From Lateolabrax maculatus (lineage: Eukaryota > Chordata > Actinopteri > Acropomatiformes > Lateolabracidae), in assembly GCA_031216445.1 (NCBI GenBank), contig CM062216.1, forward strand, positions 8,181,501 through 8,245,500: a DNA stretch of 64,000 nt, read 5' to 3'. The first letter of the stretch is position 1, and each line of letters opens with the position of its first letter. This document shows positions 1 through 14,071 of the stretch, in pieces. A program made the position numbers and the translations under genes. The notes under the pieces are model-generated. The model ran no database searches. It was not told where the DNA came from and saw only the letters and a program-made list of their open reading frames with translations.

Positions 1-3000
1 TAACAAATCGACAGCCAAGTATCGTGACAGAATCTAATCGAACGAAAAGTGTATCATCCCAGCCCGAAAAGGGTGTTCTGTGTTTCCCACAGAGATTCTG
101 TGAGACTGTGGTGGTGGACATGCTCCCCCTGAAGAAAATGTTGTAACCATTAACCTTTTAAGATGGAAAACTGTACACTCTATAAACATTATGTTGGCAT
201 CAGTATTGTAACATCATATTTTCTCTGTATATTAGAAGCACCATTAGTCGCTATGGTGAATGCAATTCTTATGTGGATTTTCCTACCATCTGGAGTACTG
301 TAAATTCTTCACATATTCCTTTACACAGTCATACAGCCATGCTAAGCAATTTTCCTCAGTTACCATGGTATAAATTGTGAGGAAGCACCAACTCCTTCAC
401 TATTTGCCCTATAAGCCCTTTTTGTTAAGAAAGGTTGACATTCTTTCACACAGTTTTCTGTGTTACATTTACAGTTCCAATATCAATTGGCAAAAACAAA
501 GAATTTTAGTCAAAATTAGAATTAAGTTAATTTCTTGAAAATACATTAAAATACATACTTTAATCAAAGCCATAACCTGTCAGAGTTTGAGTCCTTTTAG
601 GAAGCGTTCTTGTACAGGTGTTTAATGGGGAGCCATGCCTCAACAGTAGCCCTTCTTAGATAAATTTGTTTGAATAGTGGATATGTGATGAATGGACACC
701 TAATTAATAAAGAAAAGATAAACACTAAATTATGTTAAAAGTATTTATTTTTTAATATACAGTATTTATGTTAACACATGAAATTATTAATCCAGATCTT
801 GTTCATGTAAGCAAAGTAAGAAAAAAATTTAAATTTGTTGTCAACCTTGTCAACTCTCCATTCTAATGCTCTGACCTGATAGGCCAGTTTGAACTGAAAA
901 GGTGGGCTCTCCTGCCACGTGTGTGCTTCCCCTCTAGAGAATGGAATGGAGTTTTCCCTCCATCTTTGTTTCATTGTTTTGGAGGCTCCAAATAAAAGTC
1001 TGCCTGTTTTTTTTCCCAGCACACCTCTCTGCCAGCGGGAAGTTTTTGTCTTCCTTAAGTTTCACCAGGCTACCCTGCACCTCACCTCACCTTACAGCAT
1101 AAATTACAGCTGAAACGGCTGACCTTTTCATGTCCATGGAAAATGAGCTATTACGCCAAGCAGTCCTTGACAGCTACTCTTGTTATTTTCTCAACCATTA
1201 GATGAAGGCCAAATCCTTGAGGGTTTGATGGTTTGATTGATCACACAAAGTATAGACAAGAAAATATCTCTCTGATTGGCTGTGATGCTTTCATTTGGTA
1301 GCAATTCACAATCACTTGTCTCATCCTTGTTTGAGTGTTTGTCAACATTAAACCCAGCATGTGATATTAAGCTATGAAGTCTGAGTAGAAAGTAAGTCTA
1401 ATGTGTAAGGTTTGGATTAGCTAATATATCAAAGTAATATCAGCTCTATGTTCTTATGACTTCCCTTTACTCAGCACATAACACCCAGTAAGCCAATCAG
1501 TAGACTGTCAGTGTTTTTAAAGTACTCCGTACTTGATCCCGAATTACTACACACATCACTTGAGTGTTTATACACCTGACTTGCCAACACGCTACTAAGC
1601 CCCTTGTGTCTTGGAAACTTAAGTGCCTGTGATGTGTTTGAAAAAATGTTGTTGACTTTGTGTACTGGCCAGGGTAATATTCTGCAAATATTAAAATGCT
1701 AATAAGAAAATAGTGTGTGGGTGAGGTTAAGGTTGTGAACAAAACAGTCTTTTTTTTGCTGCGGCAATAGTTGGACTTCTTATGTATAAAGTTTACTTTA
1801 CAACATTTTAGGAGAATTCAGAATCTTTTTTTATTATTTTTTCATAAAGTCCAATGTTTAGTTACCCTGTGGTATTATACAACCCTATATAACACTGTGC
1901 ATGCTGTGAGACCAAACTTCACTAAACCCAAATAATGAGAGAGGCAGTAGACAGTACGATAATTTTATAGTTGCTAATGTTTTCTTCCTTGCTTAAAGCT
2001 GTGTGGGATGAGAATGCGACTCATTTTCCAAGTCGTTGCTTAGGTCTCTCTAGGAGTGATAAACAGTTGCACTCTATAAAAGCCCTATGTTAATTACAGG
2101 GCATGAGTAATTGTATTCATGAGCTTAGTTGCCTGAAGTTTCACTAAGACGCAAAGTCAAAGACAACACATAGCTTTTTTGTCTGGCATAATCATGTGTA
2201 ATGCCTAGTCCCCTTTGCATTTAAAAATAAAGACATGTAGGTGCTAATATGCCATGCGTATCCACCCTCTCTTCATGCATTATTCATAGACAGACGCCTC
2301 TCTGTTTACTTGCCATCAACACATTTGCAAGTGTGGTGGTAATCATTGTACAAGTTTGTCACCACGCATATACTGATGAAGTGAACCCAGGTCAATGCCA
2401 CATTCTTCTTTTATTCCAACTGCTATGTACCAACCATAAATAAAAGGGATGCAAGTAAAGAGAAGACAAATGAATAAGGATTTTAACCGACATCTACATC
2501 CCATTAATGGTGGAACCAACCTGATTTGTGCCATCATACTGTACAAAACTGTCTGCAGTCTAACTGACAGACCATCTCCTGTAACACCTAAACTATAAAA
2601 AGAAGAAAACTTTTCCCTCATATATTCTTGTGGAAGAAAGGTAAAGTTGCACCATCAGTCCAACGTATTAGGGGGGTAAAAGCCAAACTTGTACAATGGC
2701 TACATCAGTATGAAACGGACCTCTTCAAAAGGGAACTCTGGTGGAATGTGTTTTTTTGCTCTCTTCAAAAAGAGACACAGAAACCCAGTTTTCAAAGAGA
2801 GGAAGCTTTTGAACAACACTGACTGGGAGCAGAGATAGAAAGGGAGACGATGGGATAATGAGAGGATTCTCAACATTTACTCTTCCCTAATGGGTAACCC
2901 CAAATCACACTGCGGTACAACTATATTCATATTATTTTATTCTATTTCTTAATCTTATTTATAAATACTTCATAAAGCTGCATCAACGTAATATCTAGTA

Positions 3001-5392
3001 TGAAATCACAACTATATATGTGTTGACCATCAAACCATCAATTGCATTTCAAAATCATTCAAAACTTTAGTTTTGCCCAAGAAACAATCCACAACCCCCA
3101 AAATATTGATTTACTATCACACAAAACAAAGAAAACAGACAATCCTTAAACTTGAGAAGCAGAAAAAAGGAAATGTGTGATGCTTTTTGCTTGAAAAATG
3201 ACTGACCCACTTAACTGATTATCATAATATGATTTTTTTTTTTTTATTTTAGTTGACTAATCAATTAGGCAACACATTTTCTCAGCTCTGAATTCCATCA
3301 ATAAAACAATTCCTCGCCAGTTGCTTCTACTTTGCAGTTTTGCTGAGCGTCAATGGAACTTAAACTTTCATGCAGATGTTTTACATTCAAATCTTCGGGC
3401 TCACTTTAAAAACCTTCCAGGAAGAGGTGGTATTATGCCTTTTGAGCGGCTGGAAAGCTTTTAATGTGAAACATGTACACAGGTCGAAAAGCGATCGAAA
3501 AATGGCAAAGTAGAAACGATAGGAAATATTTAGCGAATGAAAGCAGTATTTTTGTTGAAAAGAGAAACTTGAAGCAGCAGAGTGGTGAGATTGACGTGAC
3601 TTTTGTACTCATGAAAGTTCTGCTGTGGAAATGCATATTGTATTAAATTACCAAGTCAAAAGGTAAACTTGGAGGACATTTTGAGTTTTTATTAACAGCA
3701 AAATAATCAACAGTACATTAATAGGCAAGCAGACCAAAAAACAGATTAGATTGTTACGTCCCCAACAGAAACCCAGGGGATGAGGGAAGTAACAAATGAA
3801 ATAACCCCGGAGACAAAGAAACAAGGTGAACGGCCGTAACACTCTTCACTAAAATATGCTAAAATGTACTTATTAAACAGGAAAAATTAGGAACAAAGGC
3901 CTAATATACTGTTAGCCTGTTTCAAACAAAGGCCTCTGAGCAGCAGGTGAATAACCACTGTTTGAGAATGTATGGTTTCCAGGCCTTAACAGAGAACAAC
4001 CATCAGACCAGAGTTTCTAAATTATTCAGCTTGATTATAACAAATTAATTTAACGTGGCACAATTAATTAACTGCTCACTTACTGTAGTTGGCCAGGTCT
4101 ACAAAATTACACCCTGAGCTGCTGGACTCTCAGACACTGGTTTTAGATTCTGGTGGCAGGAATCACTTAAAATGCTTAATCCAGTGTAATGGCTGATATA
4201 TGTAATTCACACACACCATCCCAGTCTTTTCTCGCTTTGTCTCTCCTGGTAGTGCGATTGTTATAGTGCTGCGGGAACACAGTAAGACTGTTATTATGAT
4301 GCATGTTTCCAATAACTGCTCCTGCTCGGCCCGGTGGCTTTTACCTGCTACTTAGTATGACTGTCACATTCCAAGCCTGTTTCAACCCCTGCCCCTAGTG
4401 ACTGCAGGGCTGGAAGAATAATATTAAAACTGCTACCTCAAGGTCTGCTCATGAACTACAGTCCGAACTGACTCATAAAGAATTATTATTTTGAACTTTG
4501 ACGGATTAAACCACACACTGATGTCAAATTCTAATAATTCATTTTTATTACTTTTAAAAAACCTTGTTTGGCAGCTTTTGGTCTTGATTGTGATTTAAAT
4601 GTCCAGAAATCTGTGGTCACACTGGTGACAACACGGTATGCTCATATTCTGGCGTTACAGCAGGATTTGAAAGTGAATATGAGGGGGAAAAACATGCACA
4701 TGTATGGCTGGAAACAATCGGCTGGTGAAATGCCAAAAAGGGGATTTGCAGTCAGAAATGAATGATGAATATTTGGCTGGAATTTCTTATAGATGGATTT
4801 CAGTGGGGATTTGTTTTTCATTAGTCTTGGTGTTGTCGACTTTCCAGCCTCCCTCACTTTAGGTAAGGCATTCTGTACATGTTGGAATGTGTGAGTGAGA
4901 ATAAGGGAGAGGGAAGAATGAGCGGGAGAGAAGGTGAGATGTCTTTTTCTAAAGAGAGCTGATCCCTGGCTGGAGTGTTTGATGAGCTGGCTGCGCATCA
5001 GGTGCAGAGGGTGATTTCCAAGAGTGATGAACCATCTACTGGCATCTGTCACTGACCGAAAATCACCGTACCTACATCATTTGCCTTGATTTTTCAAAAA
5101 TCCCGGATTTGCTGGACAGTGATTCGGAATCTGCATCAGCCATGAATGTATAAGAAAGGTTGGACCTTTTTTTATTTTCATACAAGTAACCTTGCTATGG
5201 ACTTGGTGATAACCCAGATTTAAACTTACTACATGCTAATGTAGTATTACTGTTTGTAGTTGTTAAAAAAATATGGTAGTTAAGTATTATTTATAGTATA
5301 ACAATTTCCAATGACAAAGCTCAACTCGGGCAGTAAATAAAAATGGGTTCATATGGTTTGATACATCTGCATTTTAAACCATTGTAGCAGCA
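1..5392. other. unique non-coding DNA, no gene recognised
   Basis: AT-rich sequence with no repeat I recognise and no convincing coding region. The longest open frame is 136 codons on the minus strand (4642-5052); its product has no domain, no signal peptide and no codon bias, so I treat it as chance. Segments near 900-1110, 1975-2170 and 4200-4400 are slightly richer in GC and contain intact homeodomain-type TAATTA/ATTAG words, as conserved enhancers often do, but nothing in a single sequence proves conservation. Confidence 0.6.
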
Positions 5393-5838
5393 TATATCTC
5401 AGTAACTATTTGACGGACTGCCATGAAATCATGTTCAGATATTCAGGGTCCCCAGTGGAAGAATCTTACTAACTTTGACTGTCCCCTGACTCTTCCTCTA
5501 GAGCAACCATGAGGTTGACATATTTGGTTTTCATCTAAATATTTGATTGCAATGAAACTGAATAGACACATTCACAGTCCCCAGAGGATGAAATGGAAAA
5601 ACTACGATCCCCTGTCCTTGTCCATGTAGCACCACCTTTTGTTGTGGTCATTGTTAATTAGCAAAATGTTAGCATATTATCATGCAAAACTAAGATGGTA
5701 TTCATTATACCAGCTAAACATCAACACGCTACCATTATGATTGAGAGCATGTTAACATGCTGATGTGAACGTCAGCTCAAAGTGCAATTGTGCCTAAGTA
5801 CAACGTCACAAAGCTGCGTTGTGGTCTGCAAACTTGCA
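5393..5838 (+). repeat. percomorph interspersed repeat, family A, copy 1
   Basis: I recall this as a very common percomorph repeat. Its landmarks are 'tgccatgaaat', 'ggtccccag', 'cctctag.gcaaccatgagg', 'aattagcaaaatgttagcat' and 'gctcaaagtgcaattgtgcc', in that order. The module ending in 'tccccag' and 'cctctag' occurs nearly twice, a tandem arrangement typical of the family. No coding capacity is visible and the class is not known to me. A second, truncated copy lies at 58734-58988 in the same orientation. Confidence 0.75.
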
Positions 5839-7082
5839 GTTAATTTATAAGTAGAAATTGTTCTTTGAAATAGCTACAGAACAAAAAATAATGGGAATCA
5901 ACAGTGAGAACAGAGTGCTGTGTGTGTAGTTTGGGTGTACTTTGGTTTTGTACAGTGATCAGTTTTCTTCTTAATTTGCAAGACATCAGAATGAAGAAGG
6001 TGAGGAAAAAGGGAAAAAAAGAAAATCTTCCAGGGTTGGATACACAAATAAAGCCTATTATTCTAAATGCAAAAAAAACAACTGATGTCATGTTTGTATT
6101 GCCGTGAATAAATATTAAAAAAGTAGTACTTTAATATTCCCTCTGAAAGCTTGTGGTGGAATGTATTAAACAAGCCAGATATATATTTACATAAAAATGA
6201 TTTATTCAAGGTGTCAGCTTGCAGTAAAGTAAGAATTATAAGGAACAAAAGCTTGGAGCTGACTCTGCATAATTTGTGGCAGCATGAGGGAGAAAGCAGT
6301 ATCTCTCTGCCCTTTGCATTGCAGGATTTTTGGTATGATGGAGGAATTCTGTCTGAAAATGTTAAATAGAAGTATAATCAAGTCAGTTATCACTATAGCA
6401 TAGTACCTTTCTGAAATGTTTAATTATTTTGTGGGCCCTCGGTATCAATAGAAGTACAATATGATTTAATCTAATACAACCACTCTGTTGAGTTTCTCTT
6501 TTTCAACAGAAATAGGTCTTCATATTAATTAATTTGAGTAGTTTCTTCTGAGTGACGTTAAGCCACCATCAACAAAACATTTCCTGATGTTTTTCACATT
6601 AAAAACTTATCTATAAAGTAATACATAATACAAATTTTAACTTCTAAGTGCCCCACTGTTTAAGCACTTCATTAAGGGCAATAAACCAGGAACCCAGAGC
6701 TAATTTTGGACCTGATTTTCTTGTATACCAAGTAAGGTTCCTTTTGAATCTCACTGAAGGGCCCGATGTTGAATTGGAGCACTTTGACTACTGAGCCGCA
6801 TGTTGAGCCATTCAACATTTTGGAAACCCTACGTGCTCTGACTGCCCATGGGATTGTTGGTGAAGTCACAGAAAGCACATTGTTCCTTCATGCTCCAGTA
6901 TCTTTTGTTAAAGTAAATACCGAAAATAAAAATAAAAATAATCACTAACACGCTTTAAAATTGTCATTGCAATACACCTAAAAGCCATCAGCTGACCTTT
7001 AGCTGTTAGATATAATCAATGTTGAGTAGTTTGTGCTCTCAGCATTGATTACACTCTACTGAGTAACTTAAATGTTAATTAC
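5839..7082. other. unique non-coding DNA
   Basis: No gene or recognised repeat. Short overlapping open frames on both strands (60-83 codons) have random composition and are not credible proteins. Confidence 0.6.
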
Positions 7083-7135
7083 ACCCCCCCCCCTCCCCCC
7101 ACCCCCACCCCCTCCACCCAAAAAAAAAAAAAAAA
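7083..7135. repeat. C-rich tract followed by poly-A
   Basis: Positions 7083-7119 are almost all C, broken by single T or A bases, and are followed directly by about 16 A. The minus strand therefore carries at least five G-runs of three or more separated by 1-2 bases, a strong G-quadruplex pattern. A short open frame running through it (a proline/lysine stretch) is an artefact of the tract. Confidence 0.95.
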
Positions 7136-10100
7136 CACCATCCTTCCATCAAAAAGCTTCTCAACATGAGGCAAGCTGGCACAAACTGATGTCTTGGATT
7201 CGGCTTCTAACATTAAAAAGTGGCAAACACACAGTTTCTCATATTTTTCTATTCACCTTTTAAAAGTGCATTAACACCTTTTACCGAGCTCTTACCAGGT
7301 CTGTCCAGACGTTTGTCGAGCAATTATTTGTGTTGCAGTGTTAACTTGGCTCTACTTCTGGAGAGAACATCCACAAATAGATAACCCTTCGTTGGTTGGA
7401 AATGTCGCTTGGTTTGTTTGTGGGGATGTGGAGTTCAGAGAATGGTAGAAATGTTGCTCCCTCCCTTCACCCAATAGGGAGAACGTCTTTCTGGATCCCA
7501 TTGGTGTCCTGTATTTTCAGGCGATTGCTGTGAGCTGACCTGGTTTAGCGCTCCCTCAGAGAGGAAATGTCAGCTCCAAAAGACTGGAGGGAACAAAAGC
7601 TCAGTTTGTTAGGCCCCCTTGATGAATTTGTGATGACTACTCACTCTGTGCAAAAGCTTATTAATATTAATAACGAGAGGTGCACCTCAGCATCGATGCA
7701 GACACACTAACACAGCTCAAATGGCTCTATGTGGAAGTAAATACCTTTTGAATGACGAAATCACTGATGCCCAAGTGATTAATGTGAGAGTAGCAATCAG
7801 CAGCATGTGTCTGCATTATTAAATGAGGTCTGATAATCATTTTATGATTATTATATAATATTACTATATTTGATGTTGAACTTTGTATCCTTTTGTTACC
7901 CGTCTACCAACATCTACTGTCGGAAGCAAAACTTCATGCTGTTAGTTTCTTAATGGTGGGATCATGGCAGCGCTGACTCTCAGAAACCTTGTGTGTATGA
8001 GGCAAACACAAAAAGGCACTAAATCTGGTAGAAAATAGCACAAAATGCAGTTATGAGCATCAGAAAGAGGTAATAACGAGATGTCTTTCTCTGTTTTGAT
8101 GGGTTTTTATATTAAAATAATGCAAAAGTATGCTTGTATATCAAAATATCTGTTTCAAACTGCAATAAATAACATGGTGGTGGGTCTATAATAGCATGCA
8201 GTGTCTCATCATTTTTATCTGATGGCTGCTGATGTAACATCCATTTTACAGACAGAAAGAATGCACCTAAGGTACAAACACTCTTCCCTTTTGATGTTCC
8301 CACATTCCAAGATGACGATACCTCCCGACACACTGGCAAACAAATTTAGGGGTTGTTTCACGAACAGCAAGATTAAGCCAAACTGAATCAACTGCCTCAT
8401 CAAAACTTAGATCTAAACATCAGTGAAACTTCATGGGTTGTCGAGTGCCACTTTGTGCAAACCCAGGAAACCTGGAAGCGTTTCTTCTTGTGAAAAAGAT
8501 AGAATATAAAGTTCAGATCAGGTTGTGTCAAAACAGAAAATGTATAGTTCAGTAGAGTCATTCATATTCCTTATTAGATACTTAATGCTTTGTGTTATTT
8601 CTAACTTTTCTTTCAAGAAATATGTATATTGCAAACTGAAAGTGTAAGTGTAAGTGTTTGTTTGGCTTAAAATGTCGGGTTTGACTCCCTGAAGCGTAGT
8701 TTATCTCTTATTACTGACAAATCACAGATTCACTCAAACATATATTTATAGCTGATTGACATATAAATGTATAAGAAGGAAAAATAAAGAAACATATGAC
8801 TATTTTGGCCAAGCAAAAAGTCCAGTTGGTGGTCAAGATTTTCTACCCCTGGGTGGAGGTCTGTACTTGTGGTTAACTCCTCACTCCCATTCTCAAAATG
8901 TTGCAGCCAAAATGAAATAAATAGGACCTATTCAAAAAATGATACAAATTGGTTTTGAATGAATATTAATGACCATACTGGAAATGTAAAACATGTTGTG
9001 TTTAGAAATTATAAACTCCAAAGCATGTTGTTATTCTGAAAATATTAGCATGTTAATATTTTTGTGCTTTCTGAGGCAGAGCGCAGTGGCTGTCATGTAA
9101 GCCAAACAATTATATCCAACACATCCTGAAGCCTTTCCTTTCCAACTGCTTATAACAGTCATTTGTTGTGTGACAAGGCAATTATCACTCATGTCTCTTT
9201 TGCTTGTCAACGATTGTTCATCACCCCTGGCATTTGTCTTCTTGAGTTGGTAATAAGAGGGAGTCGTAATGCCATTAGCACACTCTTATCAGAAGGCAGA
9301 CAGCACAGACCAGATAAATCTGCAATGTTTGTGTCCTTTTCTATTGCCCCGTTTCCTCTTTCTGTCTCTGCTCTGCCTGTTTTCTGTGTCGCCGGCTGAT
9401 AATTGTCATCAGGTTAGAGAGCCATTGCAGTGCCAAATCCCAATAACGCTGGTCCATTACCTGTCTGATAGACCAAACACTCCCTCTTTTACATTAAAAT
9501 TTGGACACAGCTTTAGCGGGAGTCACTTTCGTGCTTGCAGTGCTCACAATCTCAGCCTGCACCGACTGACAAAGTGCCCAGATGGACAATACAGAATTAG
9601 CATGGTTGAATATACACATTAATGTGTGCACTTTCTTTTACACATTTCTGAACCTTAGGATGACCAAGCTTCAATTAATATATTGTATAATCCAGTATGG
9701 CATTCGGCACTGAAACAGTCCATTTACCAGATTTACCATTTGAAAATGCCCCTCATACTCCGCAGTTAATTGGGTTGTCTGGTTGCACCTTTTCGGTTGA
9801 TCGTGCCAATACCATTACAATCAGAGTTACCTGTTTGCTAATTTGGTACATTTAAAACAAATATGCTGACGGGAAATTATGTATGAAGATATTATTGGAG
9901 CAAAACCACTGAGCACCTGTGACAGTGGAAAAAAAAATGTCAAGTCATGGACAAAGTTTGCAATTCCTCAAATCATTATGTGAATTCATGGAATGAGAGT
10001 TGCACACCTGTAGAATATTTTTCTCACAAATACGTCATAGTCATAGTCAAAAACTGCATCTACTTGCTTCTGCTCCTACGGGTCTCAAATGCTTTTTCAC

Positions 10101-10511
10101 TCACAAATGACAAGTTCTGCTTGCTTTTGCACCCCATATCTCCACCATGCTCCCAGGCTCTGATGCATTCTCAGGATAGATTTAATTAGACAACTCCACA
10201 TCAGTTAGACGAGTCACGCAGCGCTCAATCTTCAGGATGTAAGCAGTGATTGTCTGTTTTGCTTTCAGAAAAGTTGACATGAAATAATATTCTTTAAATG
10301 TATCCTACAGCATTATATCCATATTCTTGTTGTGTTTACACTACAGTTCGTATATCTGCATCAATACTGATTGACTACTCTACGTGGTGATCTTTGTTCA
10401 ATTACAGATTACAAAATGAACTGATTTTGCCATGCTGTAATATTGTTGTATCCCATGTCTGCTGAAAAGGCAAAGAAAACAAAATGAACATTAACAAAAA
10501 TGTGAGTGTAT
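7136..10511. other. unique non-coding DNA
   Basis: No gene recognised. 9060-9600 is low in CpG and moderately GC-rich, with intact GATA-type sites (CTTATCAG, AGATAA), and is open in two overlapping plus frames (9163-9399 and 9269-9622). The proteins read there have no domain. A conserved non-coding element is more likely than an exon, but this is not shown. Confidence 0.5.
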
Positions 10512-10641
10512 GAGTTTCCTTAATTTGTGATTTGTAGAATGAAGAATTTAAGAAAGTGTAACTGTAGTGTTTGTGGGAGAGAAACAAAATCTGCAAGTGT
10601 GCACCTCCTAAAGCAGTTTCCTTAGTTTGTGATTTGTAGAA
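10512..10641 (+). repeat. degenerate tandem duplication, ~102-bp unit
   Basis: A 27-28 bp block beginning 'agtttcctta.tttgtgat' and ending 'ttgtagaa' occurs at 10512-10539 and again at 10615-10641 with one substitution. The following bases also resemble each other ('aatttaagaaagtgtaact' versus 'acttataaacatgtgcaac'), so this is a local duplication of about 102 bp and not two dispersed copies. Confidence 0.7.
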
Positions 10642-11183
10642 CAACAACTTATAAACATGTGCAACTATTTTCTACAAATACAAATTCCACTATCACGGGT
10701 GCTCAGTTGTTTTGCTTCAATAATACCTTCATAATTTCACATTGCAGCAAACAAACAGACAGATTGCTGAAGGCAGAACAACATTTTTGCTGGCGTGCTG
10801 TTTAAAACATAGTTAAGTGTAAAATTCAGAGACAATAGTGCGCAAGTTTGAAATTAGCATTATTGTTTTGGAAAGTGTTATTTGATTTTAATCTTGATTT
10901 TTCAGAGGCACAAAGTACACTAAATACAAATATTTAATTAAAACCAAAATGGTGGGATAATTTAGATATGATATTAGACAATGGTGCTTTTTTTTTGTCA
11001 GGCTGTGTAATTATGACTTGCTTTAATAGCTGTGACATTTCTAGGTTTTAAGGAGATTTTCCAGCTAGATGAGGCATGTTTGCATTAGGATGAGGTAGTG
11101 ACTTGTTTAGACATGTGTTTCTCATTACCACCTCTTGTCTGGACTGCGGGACCAAGGTGAAAGTTACAGCTGTGTCCCTGTAG

Positions 11184-11269
11184 CTCCCGATCACTGGAGG
11201 AGGGGTTGCAGAGGCAACACCCGAAGGCTCTGGAGCTGCACCGAGGGTACGTCTGGAGCTGATGTGTAG
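11184..11269 (+). other. exon-like GC-rich segment (unproven)
   Basis: An 86-nt stretch bounded by 'tgtgtccctgtag' (an acceptor with a modest pyrimidine tract) and a near-consensus donor, 'gtag|gtaagtgtc'. It is far richer in GC than its surroundings and reads open from the first base: LPITGGGVAEATPEG, then SGAAPRVRLELMC, with two bases left over. The codon before the AG boundary is a stop, as expected if the boundary is real. Against it, the minus strand is also open for 117 codons (11048-11401), so GC content alone could explain the openness. I recognise no protein family. Confidence 0.25.
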
Positions 11270-14071
11270 GTAAGTGTCAGTGTAACTACACGTCAGGGCT
11301 GCGGAGCTGTTACACGTGTTTCCTTCTGCATGTTTCAAATGCCAGGGCAGATTGTTGACAGTGAAGACACCATGGAACAAGTTTAAGAAAGGCATAGTCA
11401 TTTCCTTTCCAATAACAATTGACAGTCATGAAGTGAATTAATAAATACTGTATAACAACACTGTTACTGTTGTTGTGTAATGGTGGTGCAAATCAGTGAT
11501 CACCAATCTTTTATAAAGCTAGATTAATTTGTATTTTTTGATCTTGTGAGCCAAGCTGTTTTCAGTGCAAACCTTGCCACCATTATTGTCTGTAAGACTT
11601 AACACAGTAACTACAGGTGTTTAATGAATGCACAACATGGCCCTATTATGTAGACACTTCCACCTAGAGTTGCATTGGTCCTACCGATATTACCAATCCT
11701 CTCATGGAAGCATCTGGACCACCGTAATAACACATCGACACAGAAGCATAACCTCAATGCGCCAGACCCCCCACCAGTTAACATACAATATCAAAACATA
11801 GTGTTCTTACAAGTAAATGGGGAAAAAAAAATAATGAGGAATGTTCTGGTGGTGTGCAGTAGCTGAATTAAGAATTTACTGTTCACCCTTGTGCTGTATA
11901 ATCACTTTTCAGTCTAGGGGTGTTTAAATGTTCATAACTAATCCCCTTGTGTTTCTTTCACACAATACATGGAAACTAAAGGTCAGGGATAAATACTTAA
12001 AGCACAAGGAGGAACATTTAAAAGCATTAATTTGTCACTTTTAATATTTAAATATATCACATAGCAGCCTTACAGTGAATAGAACTTAAGCACTTTCCCT
12101 GTTGTAAGATGCATAGTATGTAAGTTTGTACAAACCTTATGCTGGGTATGCATTTAACCTATGCCGGGTCGATGAGTTTGTTATCATCCATACCAGAGGT
12201 TTTGACGCAACAGTGACACAAAGGAGAGATGTGAGCATAGGACGCGAGGCTAAGGTACTGCATGAGGCGAAAGAGACAGGTGCATCCCAGTGTTCTAAAA
12301 ACAACGGGAAGTTGTTGTATTGGGCCCGTTGATTTGTCCCGCTTAGCAACGCGGCCAGCTGTAGGAGCTGCAGCAGTGTCAGTGACACACATCTCTTGGA
12401 GGCAATTAAAGTACCAGACTGCCACAATTTGCTTCAAAACTCTACTGTGTCATTACACAGTCAAACATAACACACAGACATGATGGGCATATTTTTAGAT
12501 TCAGTGTGACTTAAACTGTCCAAAGATATCATCATTGTATCCATTGCAAATAAACATCCATAAATCCGCTCAGAAATCATAGACATATAGACGCTCCTTG
12601 TCTCACTGACTGCATGGCAACATTATACTGCTTGTTCACATTTCCCAAAGATCAATGCGAACTGTTGGGTTCCAAGACTTGAAACGTGATTATCCACCAA
12701 AAAGAAGACAAAGATGTGAGAGAAGAATAATATATAATATATAATAATCTTTGGTCTCCTGGTGTTTCGATCCTTCTCGTTGGATAAAAGCCACATTTTG
12801 GACTCACAAGTTGAGTGCTTTCAGCTGATGGGCAGATGCAGCACATCAGGCCTGGTGGGTACCAGTTTTTTTATGATCTTGAAAGCCTGTCGTGGATGAT
12901 CTCAGTTTACTGCAAAGGGCAGCATGATGGGGGAAATAAAAAGGTGGGTGACATCATTACTCTAATCATTTAGTATTGACTCTCATACAGTACTTCATGT
13001 AGTCCTGGCACATGTGTTCTGTAGATGTATATGCAATGTGACAAAAGCAAGTGTTTGAGTGTTTGTTTGTGAATATCAAAGACGACTGCTACGTATTATG
13101 AATATTTTATTAGTATAGACATGCATGGAAGCAGTAACAGATGTTGAGTGAGTTTGAGTTCTGATTTGTGGACATGAAAACATTTGTTTATCACCATCTT
13201 TATTTCATAGCTATACCTTTTGTTTCAGACAAGTGGTCATATTTTGATATAAAAGTATCCACGTGCCTTTATTTAGCCTCTTTTCCAGTTATTTTTCAGT
13301 GGAATGGTACACAAAATTGATTTTTACAGATTGGGATGAGATTCAATCTTCTCATAACATTATCATTGCAGTTACGTACTTTTGTTTATTCCATTAAGTT
13401 CAATTTGTATTCCAGTGTGTTTTTCCTCCCACTTATCTTAGCTGCACTGTAGTGAAGAGACAACATATATTTGATGAATTAGTGTTGCTGTAATTTGTAA
13501 ACAATCTTTTACATCAGTTGTACAACATCAACAATGCAATCAATATTATATACAAGCTTCAGGTGGTTGTGTGATTGAATGAACAGACTTTACAGGCAGT
13601 GCTGTGGTGATAACGTAAAGCCGAATAAACAAAGTCTGTTTCATGATAACAAAAGGTAGTCAATCGCTGAAATGACAAAACATATTCAGAATATTCTAGT
13701 ATGATCTTTTTTAAGCTTTAATAGACCATACAGACAGGGGTTGAAAAATTCAAATCAACAACATTGAATCTTTCAGAAACATTTTCGCACACAGCCTCTG
13801 CTTTATACTTATGTATGTATGAGGTTTCTGGATTAAAATAAATTAAAATAAAGATAAGGTTATTCATATTTTTTATGTCTTCCTATCTTGTTACAAACTA
13901 ATGGACCTGACTCGTCTACTGTATCCCCAGTCTAACCTTGACATTTTCAGCCATGCTGTAAGGGATGACTTTGATATCTCAGTACAGACGTTCATAATCC
14001 CATGAATCCTAAATTAATTGATCTTCTTGCTTCTCATTGAGTGCCACCAACAGGCCATAGTTGAAGGAAAA
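11270..14071. other. unique non-coding DNA
   Basis: No gene recognised. 12130-12430 is locally CpG-rich and open on both strands in several frames, but none of the products resembles a known family. It may be part of an old transposable element that I cannot identify. Confidence 0.5.

Noticed and set aside
3752..3841. TGTTACG...CGTAACA pair resembling a mini-LTR or inverted ends
   Set aside because: Only 7-bp ends, 90 bp in total and no target duplication. Too weak to call an element.
4642..5052. 136-codon minus-strand open frame
   Set aside because: No recognisable motif, and a plus-strand frame is open at the same place. Consistent with chance.
7072..7263. Proline-rich open frame
   Set aside because: Produced entirely by the C-rich and poly-A tract.
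12140..12430. Overlapping open frames on both strands in a CpG-rich patch
   Set aside because: No family recognised in any frame and no terminal repeats found. Kept only as a remark in the region entry.
13948..13970. 'attttcag|ccatgct|gtaaggg', a 7-nt splice-like pair
   Set aside because: Too short, frame-breaking and with a weak donor context. Expected by chance.
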